Position numbers and translations under genes: made by a program
Notes under the pieces: model-generated
Seen by the model: the letters and a program-made list of their open reading frames with translations, nothing else
What the model was told of the DNA's origin: nothing
The model's database searches: none
Source of the DNA: Nemopilema nomurai
Lineage: Eukaryota > Cnidaria > Scyphozoa > Rhizostomeae > Rhizostomatidae
Assembly (NCBI GenBank): GCA_003864495.1
Contig: ML133496.1
Span: 2,881,631 to 2,945,630 of the forward strand
Direction of reading: 5' to 3'
Length of the DNA: 64,000 nucleotides
Shown here: positions 36,901-47,186 of the stretch, in pieces
Layout of the letters: each line of letters starts with the position of its first letter
How positions within the stretch are numbered: the first letter of the stretch is position 1

Positions 36901-39879
36901 ACCCTGATATTATTAAGGTGAGTATTTTTTCAATTCTTTAGTATTTGAACAATTGTTTTCGTCCATGTGTTGATCAAAATGTGAAGACGTTAAAGGGGCT
37001 AAGCCACCCCCAGATATTTCAAAAATAAAATCATAATTAAATTAAAGAATTTCAACCTCCTTTAAACTTCTTGCTATTTCTTTTTTCGCGGCCTTAAGAA
37101 TATTTTGGTCTACAAGAAAGTGGGTGGCCCGTGGCCTTCTGCCCCTCCCCAGGTTTCGCCGGCCCTGCAAGCATTTGATGTATTTGAAAGTGAGGGCAAT
37201 CCCCGGGCTAGGGTCTTCACAAAGTGGCGGGTGCGTCCACACCAGAGACCCAACTGGAATATAATCAAGGACTTGATCATGGACGGTAGTTACGAAATCC
37301 CACCCATTCCAACCAGGTCACATGACCAATTATTTCCGCTCATATTATTTCGCGAAAGATGCGTTGCGGTTGGAACAATTAACACGCTACATTTCGCTCC
37401 TACTTGATAGCCATAGGCTAATCATCATATGGCATAGGCCTAATTATTGACTAGGTTGTTCTAGTGATGTTTTGAAAAGGCATATTGACATTTAGGTAAT
37501 CAGACCTGTGTAAGAAGGGACATCATTCTCGAAAAAACCTCAGGCAAAAGAAAACACAGTACTTGCGCAAACAGGATCACAGCTTCGAAGGCAGCCAAAG
37601 CACGCAGCGCTATGTTCTGAATATTTCTCCGTGAGGATCTCTGTCCGTGCGGATCTCTGATGGTCATTGTATCACGTGACCTGGTTGGAACGGGTGGGAT
37701 TTCGTAACTACCATCATGGACCCTGTTTTGTTAACAATTAGCCAATCACATGCAATACATTTGTCCGAATTATCTTGTGCCGTCCAAATTTCCCTGTCCA
37801 CCTATTGTATTCAAGAAGAGGTTCAGTGTTAGTTTATCTCATTGGATAGAGAGGGTGCCACCCGTATCTATAAAGAAACTGTTTCTACAAAGAGTAAACA
37901 AATTGATGGTTGTCTCTTCTTACAATTGTTGATGATTATGTGCTATGCCCAACTTTTATGTCAGGTTTAGGCAAGGGATAAAAAAAATGCAATCATTTTC
38001 TCAATTCATCATTTCTATTGACGACATTTATACAGTCAAAAATAAATTACAATGCAAAAGGTTTCTGATACATTATATCAAAAATACTTTGACTTTAAAA
38101 TAAATATATGCAGTGTGTCAGTGGCCTAATGCATATTGATAAATGTATAAATATTTATCTCAAGAATGCAATGACATTATTTAATTTTTAGATACCCAAC
38201 GAGTTGTTTTATATGAACGAACTGATTTCTGGGGCAGACGAATTCAAAGTTCGTAGCCTTTGCCAATGGCAGCAGCTTCCCGCGAAGGACTTTCCTATCA
38301 TATTCCACGGAATGGTTGGCGAAGACCAACGCGAAGGCAATAGCCCTTCATTCTTCAATCCACATGAAGCAAGCGAGGTTGTGAGCTACGTTCAATCTCT
38401 GCTTGACGTGCGAAGCCTCGCTGTCACTCCAGATGACATTGGTATCATTTCCCCATACAACAAACAAGTAAATGCAGCTTCACTATATATGTTGAGCTTT
38501 GAAGTGGGTACTCTGGGAATGGGGGCGGGAAATGTATTGTATTTGCCATTTATTTCTGCATCATTTCTGTAACAAACGGTCAGATTTGTTTCCTTTTTGA
38601 GTTAGCAACAGCAGCAACAATTCACAATTCACTATTCTGTAAATAAGATTTGTGTACCAATGATTAGCTTCTACATATCCTTGCTAGTTTGTGGTATGAT
38701 AGCAGAATCTTTTGAATGCAGGTTTCAATTACTAAAAAATTTCTCAAAAAGAAGAAGATTGGTGAGATAAAAGTTGGATCTGTTGAACAATTTCAAGGTC
38801 AGGAGCGAAGAATCATAATCATATCCACGGTGCGAAGCAATAAAGAGTATTTGAAGCTGGATTCCGAACATCGCCTTGGCTTCTTAAAAAATCCAAAGGT
38901 TTGGAAGTTTCAAATAATTATTTGCACAACTACTGCGTTGATTATTTGGAAGACTAAACGCCACCACCTTAACCATCTAATCACGCCACCGCCTTGACCA
39001 CTTGGCCACGCCACCACCTTAACCACCTAATCCCGCCACCGCCTTGACCACTTGGCCACGCCATCACCTTAACCAAGTGAAACGCCACCGCTTTTTCATT
39101 TGTCAGCGAATGATTAGTTTAGTAAGATTGTAAGACTAAAAGGCTATTCCGTCGCGTACTTAGAAGTAGCCTGTCGAGGAAGCGTTTCGAATCTGACTTC
39201 ACCAATGGCTGGACGCATTCATGTTGGGCGCGGCCATAGAAGTACCTCAAAGTACAAAGCGCAGACTCTCATGCGCAGGCAGTAATGCGCGTTGTCTTTT
39301 TGTCATTTTCCTTCAGAATTCATGCCACTTAGTTTTTCTAAAGCTTAATTCTGTCTCTCCAAACAGCGGTTCAACGTAGCCGTAACACGTGCTCAGGCAC
39401 TGCTGATTGTCATCGGGAATCCCTTCGTTCTCTCGAAAGACGCCTGTTGGAAAAAGTATGTTAAATGTTTTAAGTTTCTGTCGCCTGAAGTTTGATGTTT
39501 TGAAGACCATTTGAATGACATAATCAGCTGTAATGTTTTCTGCCGAGACGACTTACCGGAATGCAACCTCTACATTTCTTTTTGTCAATGAAACTGAAAT
39601 TTGTTTCAGTGGTCGTTTGGTACCATTGTCTTAGAGAAATTGTCATTTTTCAATATTTGCGATTATTTTAAGCTAAGTATATTAATTGAAGACATGCATG
39701 CACATCTGTGTATAGATTACTTTTGCACAGAATACAAAATCATTATTTATTTAATGCCATTGAACCCTACTGATTTACAGAACATTTAAAGCTATCGATC
39801 ATTATGCACTTATAAGGCTCTAATTTGGTCTGGGGAAAAAGATATCGAAGTCATCATGACGTCATCTAAGCTTCCTCTG

Positions 39880-39912
<33 letters not shown>

Positions 39913-40080
39913 GATAGCTATGGTTTCGCCGTTCCATGCTGTTTTGAAGCATTACTAGGGTATAGTATTCAAGCTAACATTACCCATTGAACGCTGCGTT
40001 TGATTTTTAGATTGCTGGATTACTGTATCAAAAAAGGTGCCTACAAAGGATGCAGATACTCGGATAACAGTGAGCATTGA
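23572..40080 (+). CDS. MOV10: MOV10-like SF1 RNA helicase, complete, 16 exons
   Basis: Exons: 23572-24191, 26498-26608, 26820-27054, 27499-27764, 29245-29506, 30174-30331, 33604-33783, 34050-34197, 34686-34853, 35401-35498, 36234-36423, 36780-36917, 38192-38467, 38722-38898, 39367-39455, 40011-40080. All junctions are AG/GT and in phase, giving 1061 residues. MOV10 is a 5'-3' RNA helicase of the Upf1-like SF1 group that acts in small-RNA silencing, mRNA decay and retroelement restriction (family knowledge). Visible motifs: Walker A GPPGTGKT (K650), Ia ACAPSNN, II FLDECA (D766, E767), [16 protein letters not shown]-like [31 protein letters not shown] (R1017). Family-specific stretches include [20 protein letters not shown] and the C-terminal GAYKGC. 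Residues about 1-206 (exon 1) do not resemble the vertebrate N-terminus and look like two small winged-helix folds. The box is DECA where vertebrate MOV10 has DEAG. Confidence 0.93.
24081..24290 (+). repeat. Source copy of a duplicated exon-intron segment (end of exon 1)
   Basis: The last ~110 bp of MOV10-like exon 1, its donor GTAAGT and about 95 bp of intron are repeated at 26498-26707. The coding part specifies the linker [20 protein letters not shown]. Confidence 0.9.
25195..25425. repeat. Dispersed repeat family, copy C (partial)
   Basis: Shares CACATGTTGGAATTTG, the GGGGCCTTTGCTCCCT segment, the hAT-like end CGTCGGAGGCCCTG and the TGTTCTTCTGACAATC tail with copies A and B. The first half of the family is missing. 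Confidence 0.65.
26013..26405. repeat. Dispersed repeat family, copy B (most complete)
   Basis: Uninterrupted version of the family also seen at 20953-21556. It ends about 90 bp before the duplicated exon at 26498, so the repeat and the exon duplication may share a history. Confidence 0.7.
26498..26707 (+). repeat. Duplicated exon-intron segment that became MOV10-like exon 2
   Basis: Copy of 24081-24290. Exon 2 (26498-26608) is 111 nt and lies in a phase-2 position on both sides, so it adds 37 residues without shifting the frame. Its acceptor CTTAATAG aligns with coding bases of exon 1 (near TTATCTAG), so the splice site seems to have arisen from coding sequence. Confidence 0.85.
28978..29098 (-). 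mobile_element. tRNA-derived SINE-like repeat, copy 1
   Basis: On the minus strand it contains a tRNA-like box A (AGCGGTAGAGCAC) and box B (GAGTTCAAGTCCC), preceded on the plus strand by the shared leader AGGTCATAGGCAACAAGAAT. The acceptor end is mutated (GAACGAACGATAGG in place of GAGCTATCGGGT), so a functional tRNA is unlikely. Sits in MOV10-like intron 4. Confidence 0.65.
30900..32050 (+). pseudogene. Decayed Mutator-like transposase (MULE) in MOV10-like intron 6
   Basis: The largest open piece, 31245-31697, encodes 150 residues containing CTNCQET and [20 protein letters not shown], a hallmark of the Mutator-like transposase domain common in invertebrate genomes. Before it, another frame gives [15 protein letters not shown], the usual preceding Cys motif. 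After the stop at 31697, a different frame gives [11 protein letters not shown], the normal continuation. At least two frame breaks and several stops show it is dead. Same strand as the host gene. Confidence 0.75.
33042..33498. mobile_element. PIF/Harbinger-like MITE, copy 2 (longer)
   Basis: Shares most of its length with 5818-6157 and has ends starting AGCCTGGATTCC. Before the right end it has about 120 bp extra, including two GGGTCGCCAGGGTTGTTGA units. Left flank is TTA but right flank is TAA, so the target duplication is imperfect. A 177-codon open frame on the minus strand is a by-product of the repeat. Confidence 0.65.
33873..33998 (+). repeat. (AT)n and (GTT)n microsatellites before MOV10-like exon 8
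   Basis: An AT dinucleotide run at 33873-33899 and a GTT trinucleotide run of about 12 units at 33961-33998. The GTT run ends 51 bp before the acceptor of exon 8, so length changes could affect the polypyrimidine region. Confidence 0.95.
34363..34502 (-). mobile_element. tRNA-derived SINE-like repeat, copy 2, with inverted ends
   Basis: The best preserved of three copies. On the minus strand: acceptor-like ACCCGATAGCTCAGCGGTAG, box B GAGTTCGAGTCCC, and a matching TCGGGT. The anticodon stem is non-standard in length, so a working tRNA is doubtful. The tRNA-like part lies between AATCATAGAGAG (34381-34392) and its perfect inverse (34491-34502). Located in MOV10-like intron 8. Confidence 0.7.
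34927..35140 (+). repeat. Three tandem copies of a 72-bp unit in MOV10-like intron 9
   Basis: Units start with TTGGCCTCTTTTCATGTAA at 34927, 34999 and 35071. Pyrimidine-rich on the plus strand. Confidence 0.85.
38959..39090 (+). repeat. 2.6 copies of a 50-bp unit in MOV10-like intron 14
   Basis: The unit contains CGCCACCACCTTAACCA and GCCTTGACCACTTGGCCA; copies are offset by exactly 50 bp. Confidence 0.85.
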
Positions 40081-40206
40081 GCGTCTAATGATTGCCAGTG
40101 GACATCTTCTCTTTACGAATCTCTCAAATGCTTTTCAACATGTATGGAAAATTTCTAGTTCATTGATTACTTGTTATTAATTGATATTTAGTAACTAAAA
40201 CACAAT

Positions 40207-40212
40207 ATTAAA
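40207..40212 (+). terminator. Possible polyadenylation signal of the MOV10-like gene
   Basis: ATTAAA 127 bp after the stop codon and just before the retrotransposon fragment. It is the common variant hexamer; no transcript evidence. Confidence 0.3.
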
Positions 40213-40299
40213 TTAGACTGCTGTTTCGTGTAAGTGTTGTCAGCAAACAATCAAACGTAAGAGTCATCCCCCTTTCAAATTGACTGTTCACATGATATG

Positions 40300-41865
40300 C
40301 GACTCCCCCTGGTTTCACCATACAGCATTCTATAGACTTGGAAACCATTGTCTCCTCTATAACTGGAAATATCTGCACCCTTTTATATGCTGATGACTTA
40401 GTTTTATTAGCTAATTCTGCTGATGATCTGCAATCCCAGTTGAACGAGCTAAACCAGTTCTGCTTGTCCATTAATATGGAGATAAATACTTCCAAAACCA
40501 AGATAATGGTTATAAGAAAAAACAAGAAAAGATCTAAGGCATGCAAAATTTGGAAATTTGGTGATAAAGAGATCAAAGAATGCAATGAGTACAAATACCT
40601 TGGAGTTACTTTTAAATCTAATGGTTCCTACAGTGCTCATGTTGATATAATTAAGCAAAAAGCTCAAAAATCTTACTTTGCTCTCTTATCCAAAAGCAAC
40701 GAATGGGATGGTTTCAACCCAGGACTGTTTCTATTTTTATTTGACAGTACAATACTTCCTATTCTAAATTATGCCACTGACGTATGGGGATTTGGTACAT
40801 GGGAATGCCTGGAAAAAATTCATCTTATGGCTTGCAAGTCAACCCTAGGTGTTAAAGGATCTACAACGTCTCTTGGGGTTTATGCGGAGTTGGGACGTTG
40901 TTCGTTGCTTGAACATAGACACATTAATATCTTAAAATTTTATATTCGTTTAATAAATCTTGATTCCTCCAGATATGCATACAGAGCTCTTCAAATGTTA
41001 GTTAATGATGCAGATTCCGGTGTTTCTAATTGGGTCAGTATTGCCCGTTCCCTGATGACCCTTTACAGAATACATACAACCGATAACTCCACTATCGTGA
41101 AATCAAAAGTGTCTTCCCATTTTAGGTCAAAAATTATGGAAAATTTAAAAGAACAAGCTATTCTCAATAAAAAGCTTTGTACATACGCATCTTTCAAAAC
41201 TGTTTATAAGTTTGAGCATTACTTAGACTTGATACCTAGCAAAAAGAAAAGATCCAACTTTGCAAAACTACGTCTCAGTGCCCACAACCTCAGGATTGAA
41301 ACAGGTAGATACGGGAAGAATCCTATTCCTAGGATTGATAGAAAATGTCCGTATTGTCAATCTTTTAATAAAACTGCTGTGGAGGACGAAATTCATTTTT
41401 ATTAGTTTGTCCCCTTTACGAGACTGCTAGGAATTCTATGTTATCTATGATTTATTCAAAATTTCCCAGAATATCATCCCTTGACCTTTGTGATAAGTTT
41501 ATTTGGTTGATGAGTCAAGAAGATACGGATTGTCTGATATCGATAGCCAATTTTATATCGCTGGCTTTTGAGTCACGGGAATCTTTTGGGAAGTCCTCTA
41601 CGTGCATATCCTCGTAACGTAAACTTTCCAGCTCGTCATCATTTTTTTTTATCTGTTTATCTTTGTATTAGCTGTTTGCTGTTTTCTGAGATTTATTGTT
41701 AATTTGTAATTATGTTAACTTGTAAGTATAGTAATTCTGTTGGCTGTTTTCTGAGATTTATTGTTAAGCTGTACTTATGTTCAGAGTTTTATTATTAATT
41801 TGTAATTATGTCATCTTGTATGTATGGTAATTGTGTTGGCGATGGGCCATTTCGGCCTACAAGCC

Positions 41866-41896
<31 letters not shown>

Positions 41897-41897
41897 T
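40300..41897 (+). mobile_element. 5'-truncated non-LTR retrotransposon with poly-A tail
   Basis: An open frame of about 360 codons (to the stop at 41403-41405) begins inside the reverse-transcriptase palm: LLYADDLVLLA holds the catalytic YADD, followed by SKTKIMV and YLGVTF. It ends in the usual zinc-knuckle-like tail CPYCQSFN...DEIHF, then a stop where the family normally continues with CPLY-type residues. The 3' end has a palindromic GGCCATTTCGGCC and a run of A from about 41872 to 41897. There is no 5' half or endonuclease, as expected for abortive reverse transcription. A CR1- or L2-like clade is likely, but a tree would be needed. Confidence 0.85.
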
Positions 41898-42100
41898 AAC
41901 CCAGCCATTATAAGAACCCATAGCCTGTGAATTATACCAGATTCTGCACCCGTGGAAGTGAACCTAGCCAATGACTGTGCCAGATCGAGGGGTTCTCAGC
42001 ATTGGCGCGAGAACCCATGGATTTCAAAAATTCGAAATTTCAAAGAATGCCGAATTTACCAGCGGGAGTTTGTTCCACATCAACTACTGTTAAAGGTATT

Positions 42101-42205
42101 GAGTTGACATTGATCAGGGGGAGTTGGCATTGACCAGGGGGAGTTGGCATTGACCAGGGGGAGTTGGCATTGACCAGGGGAGTTGGCATTGACCAGGGGG
42201 AGTCG
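42101..42205 (+). repeat. 20-bp minisatellite, about 5 copies
   Basis: Unit TGACCAGGGGGAGTTGGCAT; the fourth copy has lost one G. Lies 0.2 kb after the retrotransposon tail. Confidence 0.9.
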
Positions 42206-43792
42206 AATTATGATATCACCTTAAACAGGGGGACTGAGTTGCTAAAATTTTAGGCAAAGCTGCGGAAAGTTCTGTGTACTGCTTCTGTGTACTGCTACGG
42301 CAGACTTCCATTTTGTTAATCGCGTATAAACAGAGGTACGATGTTTGTCAATAGCTTTTGGTTGCAAACCTTTCTATATGAGCACCCCTCAATAATTGCT
42401 GGATCCGCCCTGTAATCCATTGGTATTTCATTCACGTCTACTCCACTCTACTTCTTCACTCTACTGCAACCAACTCCCCTATTAACTACGAGCATCAATA
42501 AATCTATATATATTTATATCTTTAATTATGATCAATAATAATCTCTGCTGTGAATCATTTGGCGTAATTTTTTCATTTGCCTTGAATTTGTGACAGCGCG
42601 GTATTGTTGTTGTTGCTGTTGAAGCAAATTCAAACCGGTTTGAAAATACCATGTGAACACAAGGGAAATTAGCACACCCGAACTGAACTCAGGCCGGCGT
42701 GAGATTCAAACCGGTTTGAAAATCCTCATGTGAAGGGCCTCTTCCTGTAAATTCGAGTTTGTCTCCCTTTGTTTATTCAACCAATTACCCGCAATGTTAA
42801 AATACGACATGTCACTTGACTACCTATTGTCCTTCAAACAATCATTCTTCCCATCCGCTTATTTGCCGGTCACGTCATGGTAAAGAAATGAAATGATCAC
42901 GGCATGCTGATTATACTTTTCCTGACGAACTGTGAAAATAGTTTTCCAGGCTTTTTTACCCCGATTACCTCGTTGTTGAAAAGCGAACTTCCCTCTTAAC
43001 ATTTTCCCCACAGTATTGAGCGCAGGTATTCCCCTGGCAGCTCCCGCGTTTTTTCATAGAGTGTTCACCAGATTGCGTTTTCCAATCTCTGACGCATATT
43101 AAAAATGAGGGTTTTCTGTAAGTCCTAGACGATACATTTCGAAAAACGTTATAAAAATCGAATGAAATATTGATCAAGTGCGCGCACTGCCTGCCAATAT
43201 GAACAGGAAATTGTTCGCAAAGATGCGTTGCCACATACTGTGCGTAGACGCAACTAAATGCGTACGCAATGTGAAGCAGGGACTGGTCCCCAATACAGTG
43301 AGTCCGTAGAAAACTCGGGACGATGTCCAGCTTTATTATTGAAGAATGCAGAAAAGGACGATCTCTTTTGAATTATTTATCAATATGCTTGGGTCAAAGA
43401 CGGTGCCGGTTTGCAAGAGATGTGCACATACATCCTACAGTGCGAACTATTGGTGCCTATTGGTGTTACTGTAGTAAGTAAACAGAGCTACTGAGTTTTG
43501 TTTTTATACATTTTTTTGAATTTTTATGTAGACACGTGGAAACATCTTGGCATACTTGAAATTATCATTTTCAATTTTGAATGATAGGAATCTCGTACCA
43601 GAGCTGAGCTCCAGTTTTTTCGTATGAGCTCAGGCCTTTAGTTGATTTTAGATCCTTAATTTTGATTTTTCTTGATTTGACTTAGATCCTGATTTTAGAT
43701 TTTAGATTGGAGAGCTATTAATTATTGCAATTAAAAGCAATCATACAATCTTAATAAAGGTATGAAGTTCTATGGTAGAGAATCAGAAGATA
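42206..43792. other. Intergenic, no gene recognised
   Basis: AT-rich sequence without a convincing exon. A CAAACCGGTTTGAAAAT sequence occurs twice, near 42630 and 42708, and is itself palindromic at its core (AAACCGGTTT). Otherwise I see nothing. Confidence 0.4.
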
Positions 43793-44070
43793 CAATGCCC
43801 GCCAAAAGTGTTGGAACAGTCCAATCATCTTTCCTACTAAACGTCTCCCCTCCCATGTACAATGTTGGTTTCCGACTGGAAAATGACAACAAATGTATGT
43901 TGGAGCGCAGATTGTGTAACCCATGTTTAGCGACATGTTCACCTACCTTCACAGCATTGTTTAAGGGGGGGGGGGGGGGGGTTCTGTCTGCTTGAAATAG
44001 GGAATTGAAGTGAAAATATGATTTATTACGAGTAGAATCTCGGTGTTCCAACTCTTTTTGGCGGGCATTG
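43793..44070. mobile_element. Mariner-like MITE with TA target site
   Basis: 278-bp element. Terminal inverted repeats of about 26 bp start CAATGCCCGCCAAAA and are flanked on both sides by TA, the Tc1/mariner target. The interior has a G run (about 43966-43981) and no transposase. Confidence 0.75.
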
Positions 44071-44762
44071 TAGCATGTATAGTAAATGATATGAGCGTTC
44101 ACACTGCAGCAAAAAGCGATAAGGAGCGAAATCATACCAGAAAGTGAAAAATAGCAAATCAGACAGTGGTGCAGGATGAAGCTTGTCGTTTTTAAAGGAA
44201 TACTCTATCTGAAAATTGCTTCCTGAAATGTTAAAAGATTTGAAGCGAAGGCGGGTTTTTTTTATTCATGAGAGCCTGATGTTGGTGAATATCGTCATTT
44301 GATGTGACGCATTTTTTGGTGAATTCGTTTTTGGGTAATTTAAACAGTCGAGAAGGGGCAGTTTCTTAGCACAATGCTTGTTACAATAATCGATATCCAT
44401 TGCTGCTTCAGTTAGATTCCCAGATGAAACATAATGCGAAGCTCTACTCTATCAAGTTGATAAGGTTTCTGTCTCGGACGCCTTCAGTTTGCTGCGACTA
44501 GATCTCTGACAAGTAATCGGGTCGCTCCTTTTTGCTTGCGCTTTATCGCGGTGTGAACAGGCGTACACATTTTCTATAAGAATACCTCATTTTTTCCGAG
44601 CCTCAATATTGTTAGAAATTTTTAATCTAGAGTCTAAGATTATTCTTAAATCATTCTTGCCCAACACAAGTTGTAAATTTTGCCTGAAGATCAAAGAAAA
44701 ATATTGGATCTTGTCTGATGTGTTGCTTCATCACAAATTTTAACAAGAACAAACATATATAT

Positions 44763-44817
44763 GCACAACAAACAAACAAACAAACAACAACAACGAACAA
44801 ACAACAACAACAAACAA
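44763..44817 (+). repeat. CAA/CAAA-rich simple repeat
   Basis: Irregular run of CAAA and CAA units. Confidence 0.9.
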
Positions 44818-45087
44818 GTACTTTGCGGTACAAAACTTCACAATGGCAATAAAAAACTGAACTAGTTTTTGCATACTTCAAGTACATCTTTAATCTGACT
44901 CTCCTCTGAGTATGTAAAACGTCGGAAAATAACCAAAAAATGGCAGAATAAATAGCCAGTTGCACAAACTAGTTCCGCTTTTTATTGACATTTTCTTTGT
45001 TTAGATCAGTGGGGCACACGCGTCACACAACTCACGCCACTGCACGCGGCAAGATGCCAACAGGGATGGTGAAACAACGATCGCCAT

Positions 45088-45588
45088 CATAGGCGCCGAC
45101 TTTTACTTTTCCCAGGGGGGGGGGCTCAAAATTAGAGAAATTCCCTGTCGCTTTAATAACGTAATATAACACGTAGGTGAATGTATAATAACAAAATAAA
45201 ACAAATAAATAAAGCAGATATAACATCATGGTCTACAGTGTCATCAGTTTAGTTCTTTGATTAGTGTTTCTTCGATAGAATAAACTGTTTGATTAGTTTG
45301 ACCATTAAGACACCGTTCGATTTCCGCATTAAACAAGTTAAAATGTCAACAAATGACGTAGGGGACAGAAATTTTGACTAAATTTTTTACAAGGGATTTA
45401 TTTGATTCAAATTATTCTTTAACAATAGATAAATTTCACATTTTTAAGACCTTCCTTCAGCTGTTCTGCGCTGAATTTTAAGTCCAGTGGTGGATTTCAA
45501 ACGAAATTCCCAGAGGGGGCTGAGCCCCCCCATAGCAGTTCCCAGGGGGGGCTCGAGCCCCCGAGCCCCCACGTAGTCGGCGCCTATG
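45088..45588. mobile_element. hAT-like MITE with perfect 8-bp target duplication
   Basis: 501-bp element with 13-bp perfect inverted ends (CATAGGCGCCGAC). The flanking octamers 45080-45087 and 45589-45596 are both ATCGCCAT. An exact 8-bp target duplication and ends beginning CA are typical of the hAT superfamily. It contains G-rich and C-rich runs near opposite ends and no transposase, so it is non-autonomous. Confidence 0.85.
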
Positions 45589-45606
45589 ATCGCCATACCC
45601 TAGTCA

Positions 45607-45741
45607 TAGGCTCCGACGCAGGTTGGAAAGTGGAGGGGCCAAGGAAGGTTTTAACAATCATAACAAAAGATATTTAGAAAAGCTCTATTGTTTTACAAAA
45701 AAATGCGGGGGCTATATGCCCCCCCTTCGTCGGAGGCCCTG
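45607..45741. mobile_element. Short hAT-like MITE next to the larger one
   Basis: Ends TAGGCTCCGACG and, inverted, CAGGGCCTCCGACG. The flanks share CTAGTCA (45600-45606 and 45742-45748), a 7-bp match that fits a worn 8-bp hAT duplication. The right end matches internal sequence of dispersed repeats B and C. It lies 11 bp from the target duplication of the larger element. Confidence 0.55.
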
Positions 45742-45749
45742 CTAGTCAA

Positions 45750-46750
45750 AAACATTGTAACTTTCAACGAACTTTCGAATCATTATTCTGAAAGTAGGAA
45801 GTGAACTAAAGATAAACAACTTGAAATGGTAATTTGCAGAACCTGAGAACTGTCGATTTTCAATGTTGTCCTACCTTTTAAGGAAGTCACAGGGCTTCGC
45901 TACTAGCCTATTGAAAAGTTTTTCAATGCTGAAATCAATACTTTTTCAAATTAAGTTCCTTATTTGGTATTTACTTGGGCCTTCAACTACAAAATGAGCA
46001 AGTACAATAAGTTACAAATACCTACAAGGCGAATGACTGAATGACGAGCCACATTAGAAAATCTGTAATTTGCGAAATTTCGCAAAATTCAGTTTTTTTC
46101 TAATCATTCTAATCAGGGATTTTTTATAAAACAATAGGATTTTCACAGAAGGTGTACGATATTTTTTGGAGTGATTTGCCCCATTGGTAAGGGGCTTTTG
46201 TATGTTGTCAGGAGGGGCAGTGTGTCAGGAAAGTAGTCACGTGCAGATAAAGCAGAATTATGTTCGTTTCATTTCTCTATAGTTCTTTTGTCACCACACC
46301 TCTGCTTTTTGGTCATTAACGATTTGAAATGACACCATAACGTTTATTACACTGTCATGCTTAAGTCGTACCGATGGCTTCAAAACAGAGCTTATTGAAT
46401 AACAGGAAACATAGGAAGTAACTAGTCGTGAAAAATGTAGCTCGTTTTATTTTGGCTCCTTTGTCTCTAAAGCAGCATGAATTTTTATAAAGCTAGCGCC
46501 TTTGTCTAATTCAACCATATTGATTCAACTTTACTAACATCCTTATTAAGATTAGCCCACGTACTATCACTTACGCGTACTTCTGCCAACAATAGGCAAA
46601 AACGTACCTGTGCTTACAAGGTGGGTTTATCACAAGTGGGCCGCGTTTATACTTGAAATACATTTTTGGTACCAGGAACCAGGAAGAGGTTTATTATGAA
46701 AGCTTATGGCGAATAACCTAAGCAATGCTATGTAATGAACAAATTACGAT
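45750..46750. other. Intergenic upstream of ALAS, no gene recognised
   Basis: AT-rich, without a convincing open frame or a repeat that I can define. Confidence 0.4.
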
Positions 46751-46751
46751 A

Positions 46752-47186
46752 CTCGGTGCCTGGAGTAATTGCTCAGGCACTGAGGCCAACAGGAGGTCAA
46801 CAATAATAAAAAGTGATTAGATAGGAAATTGCTTCCTTTAGATAATGCGTCCCTTCTTTGTCGGTATCATCAATACGTTTTAATGAGGCGTGCTTCGACG
46901 ACACGCCACGGCAATTAACCGAGGAATTGATCATCAACAAAAGCAAGGCTAGTATTGAACCTAGGATATGTTTCCGTTATGACGTTTTCAAACGTCTGCA
47001 TTTTCGAATCACTCCATTTTCGGTGTCTACATGACCGGAAGAACCAGATCAAAGCGAGGCACGTGATATTTCCATTATATTCGCCACAATCGAAAACGAG
47101 ATAATGACAGCGGCGGGCGGACATAAGATCAAATGTTATGCGTCGAGCTCTTTCGAGTTCCACTGAAGGGTGAAGCATAGGCAATA
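46752..47186 (+). promoter_or_regulatory. ALAS upstream region / 5' UTR
   Basis: Visible elements in order: an 11-bp-stem hairpin CTCGGTGCCTG/CAGGCACTGAG (46752-46784, 11-nt loop, one G-T pair); a near palindrome GACGTTT-TC-AAACGTC (46981-46996) overlapping CRE-like TGACGTTT; an ETS-type ACCGGAAG (47034-47041); and an E-box CACGTG (47060-47065). A 20-codon upstream open frame runs from ATG 47104 to TGA 47166 and would sit in the 5' UTR if transcription starts above it. I find no iron-responsive-element loop (CAGTGN) in this stretch. Which elements function is unknown. Confidence 0.4.

Noticed and set aside
46741..47186. Iron-responsive element in the ALAS leader
   Set aside because: No CAGTGN loop is present between 46741 and the ATG; the hairpin at 46752 has an unrelated loop.
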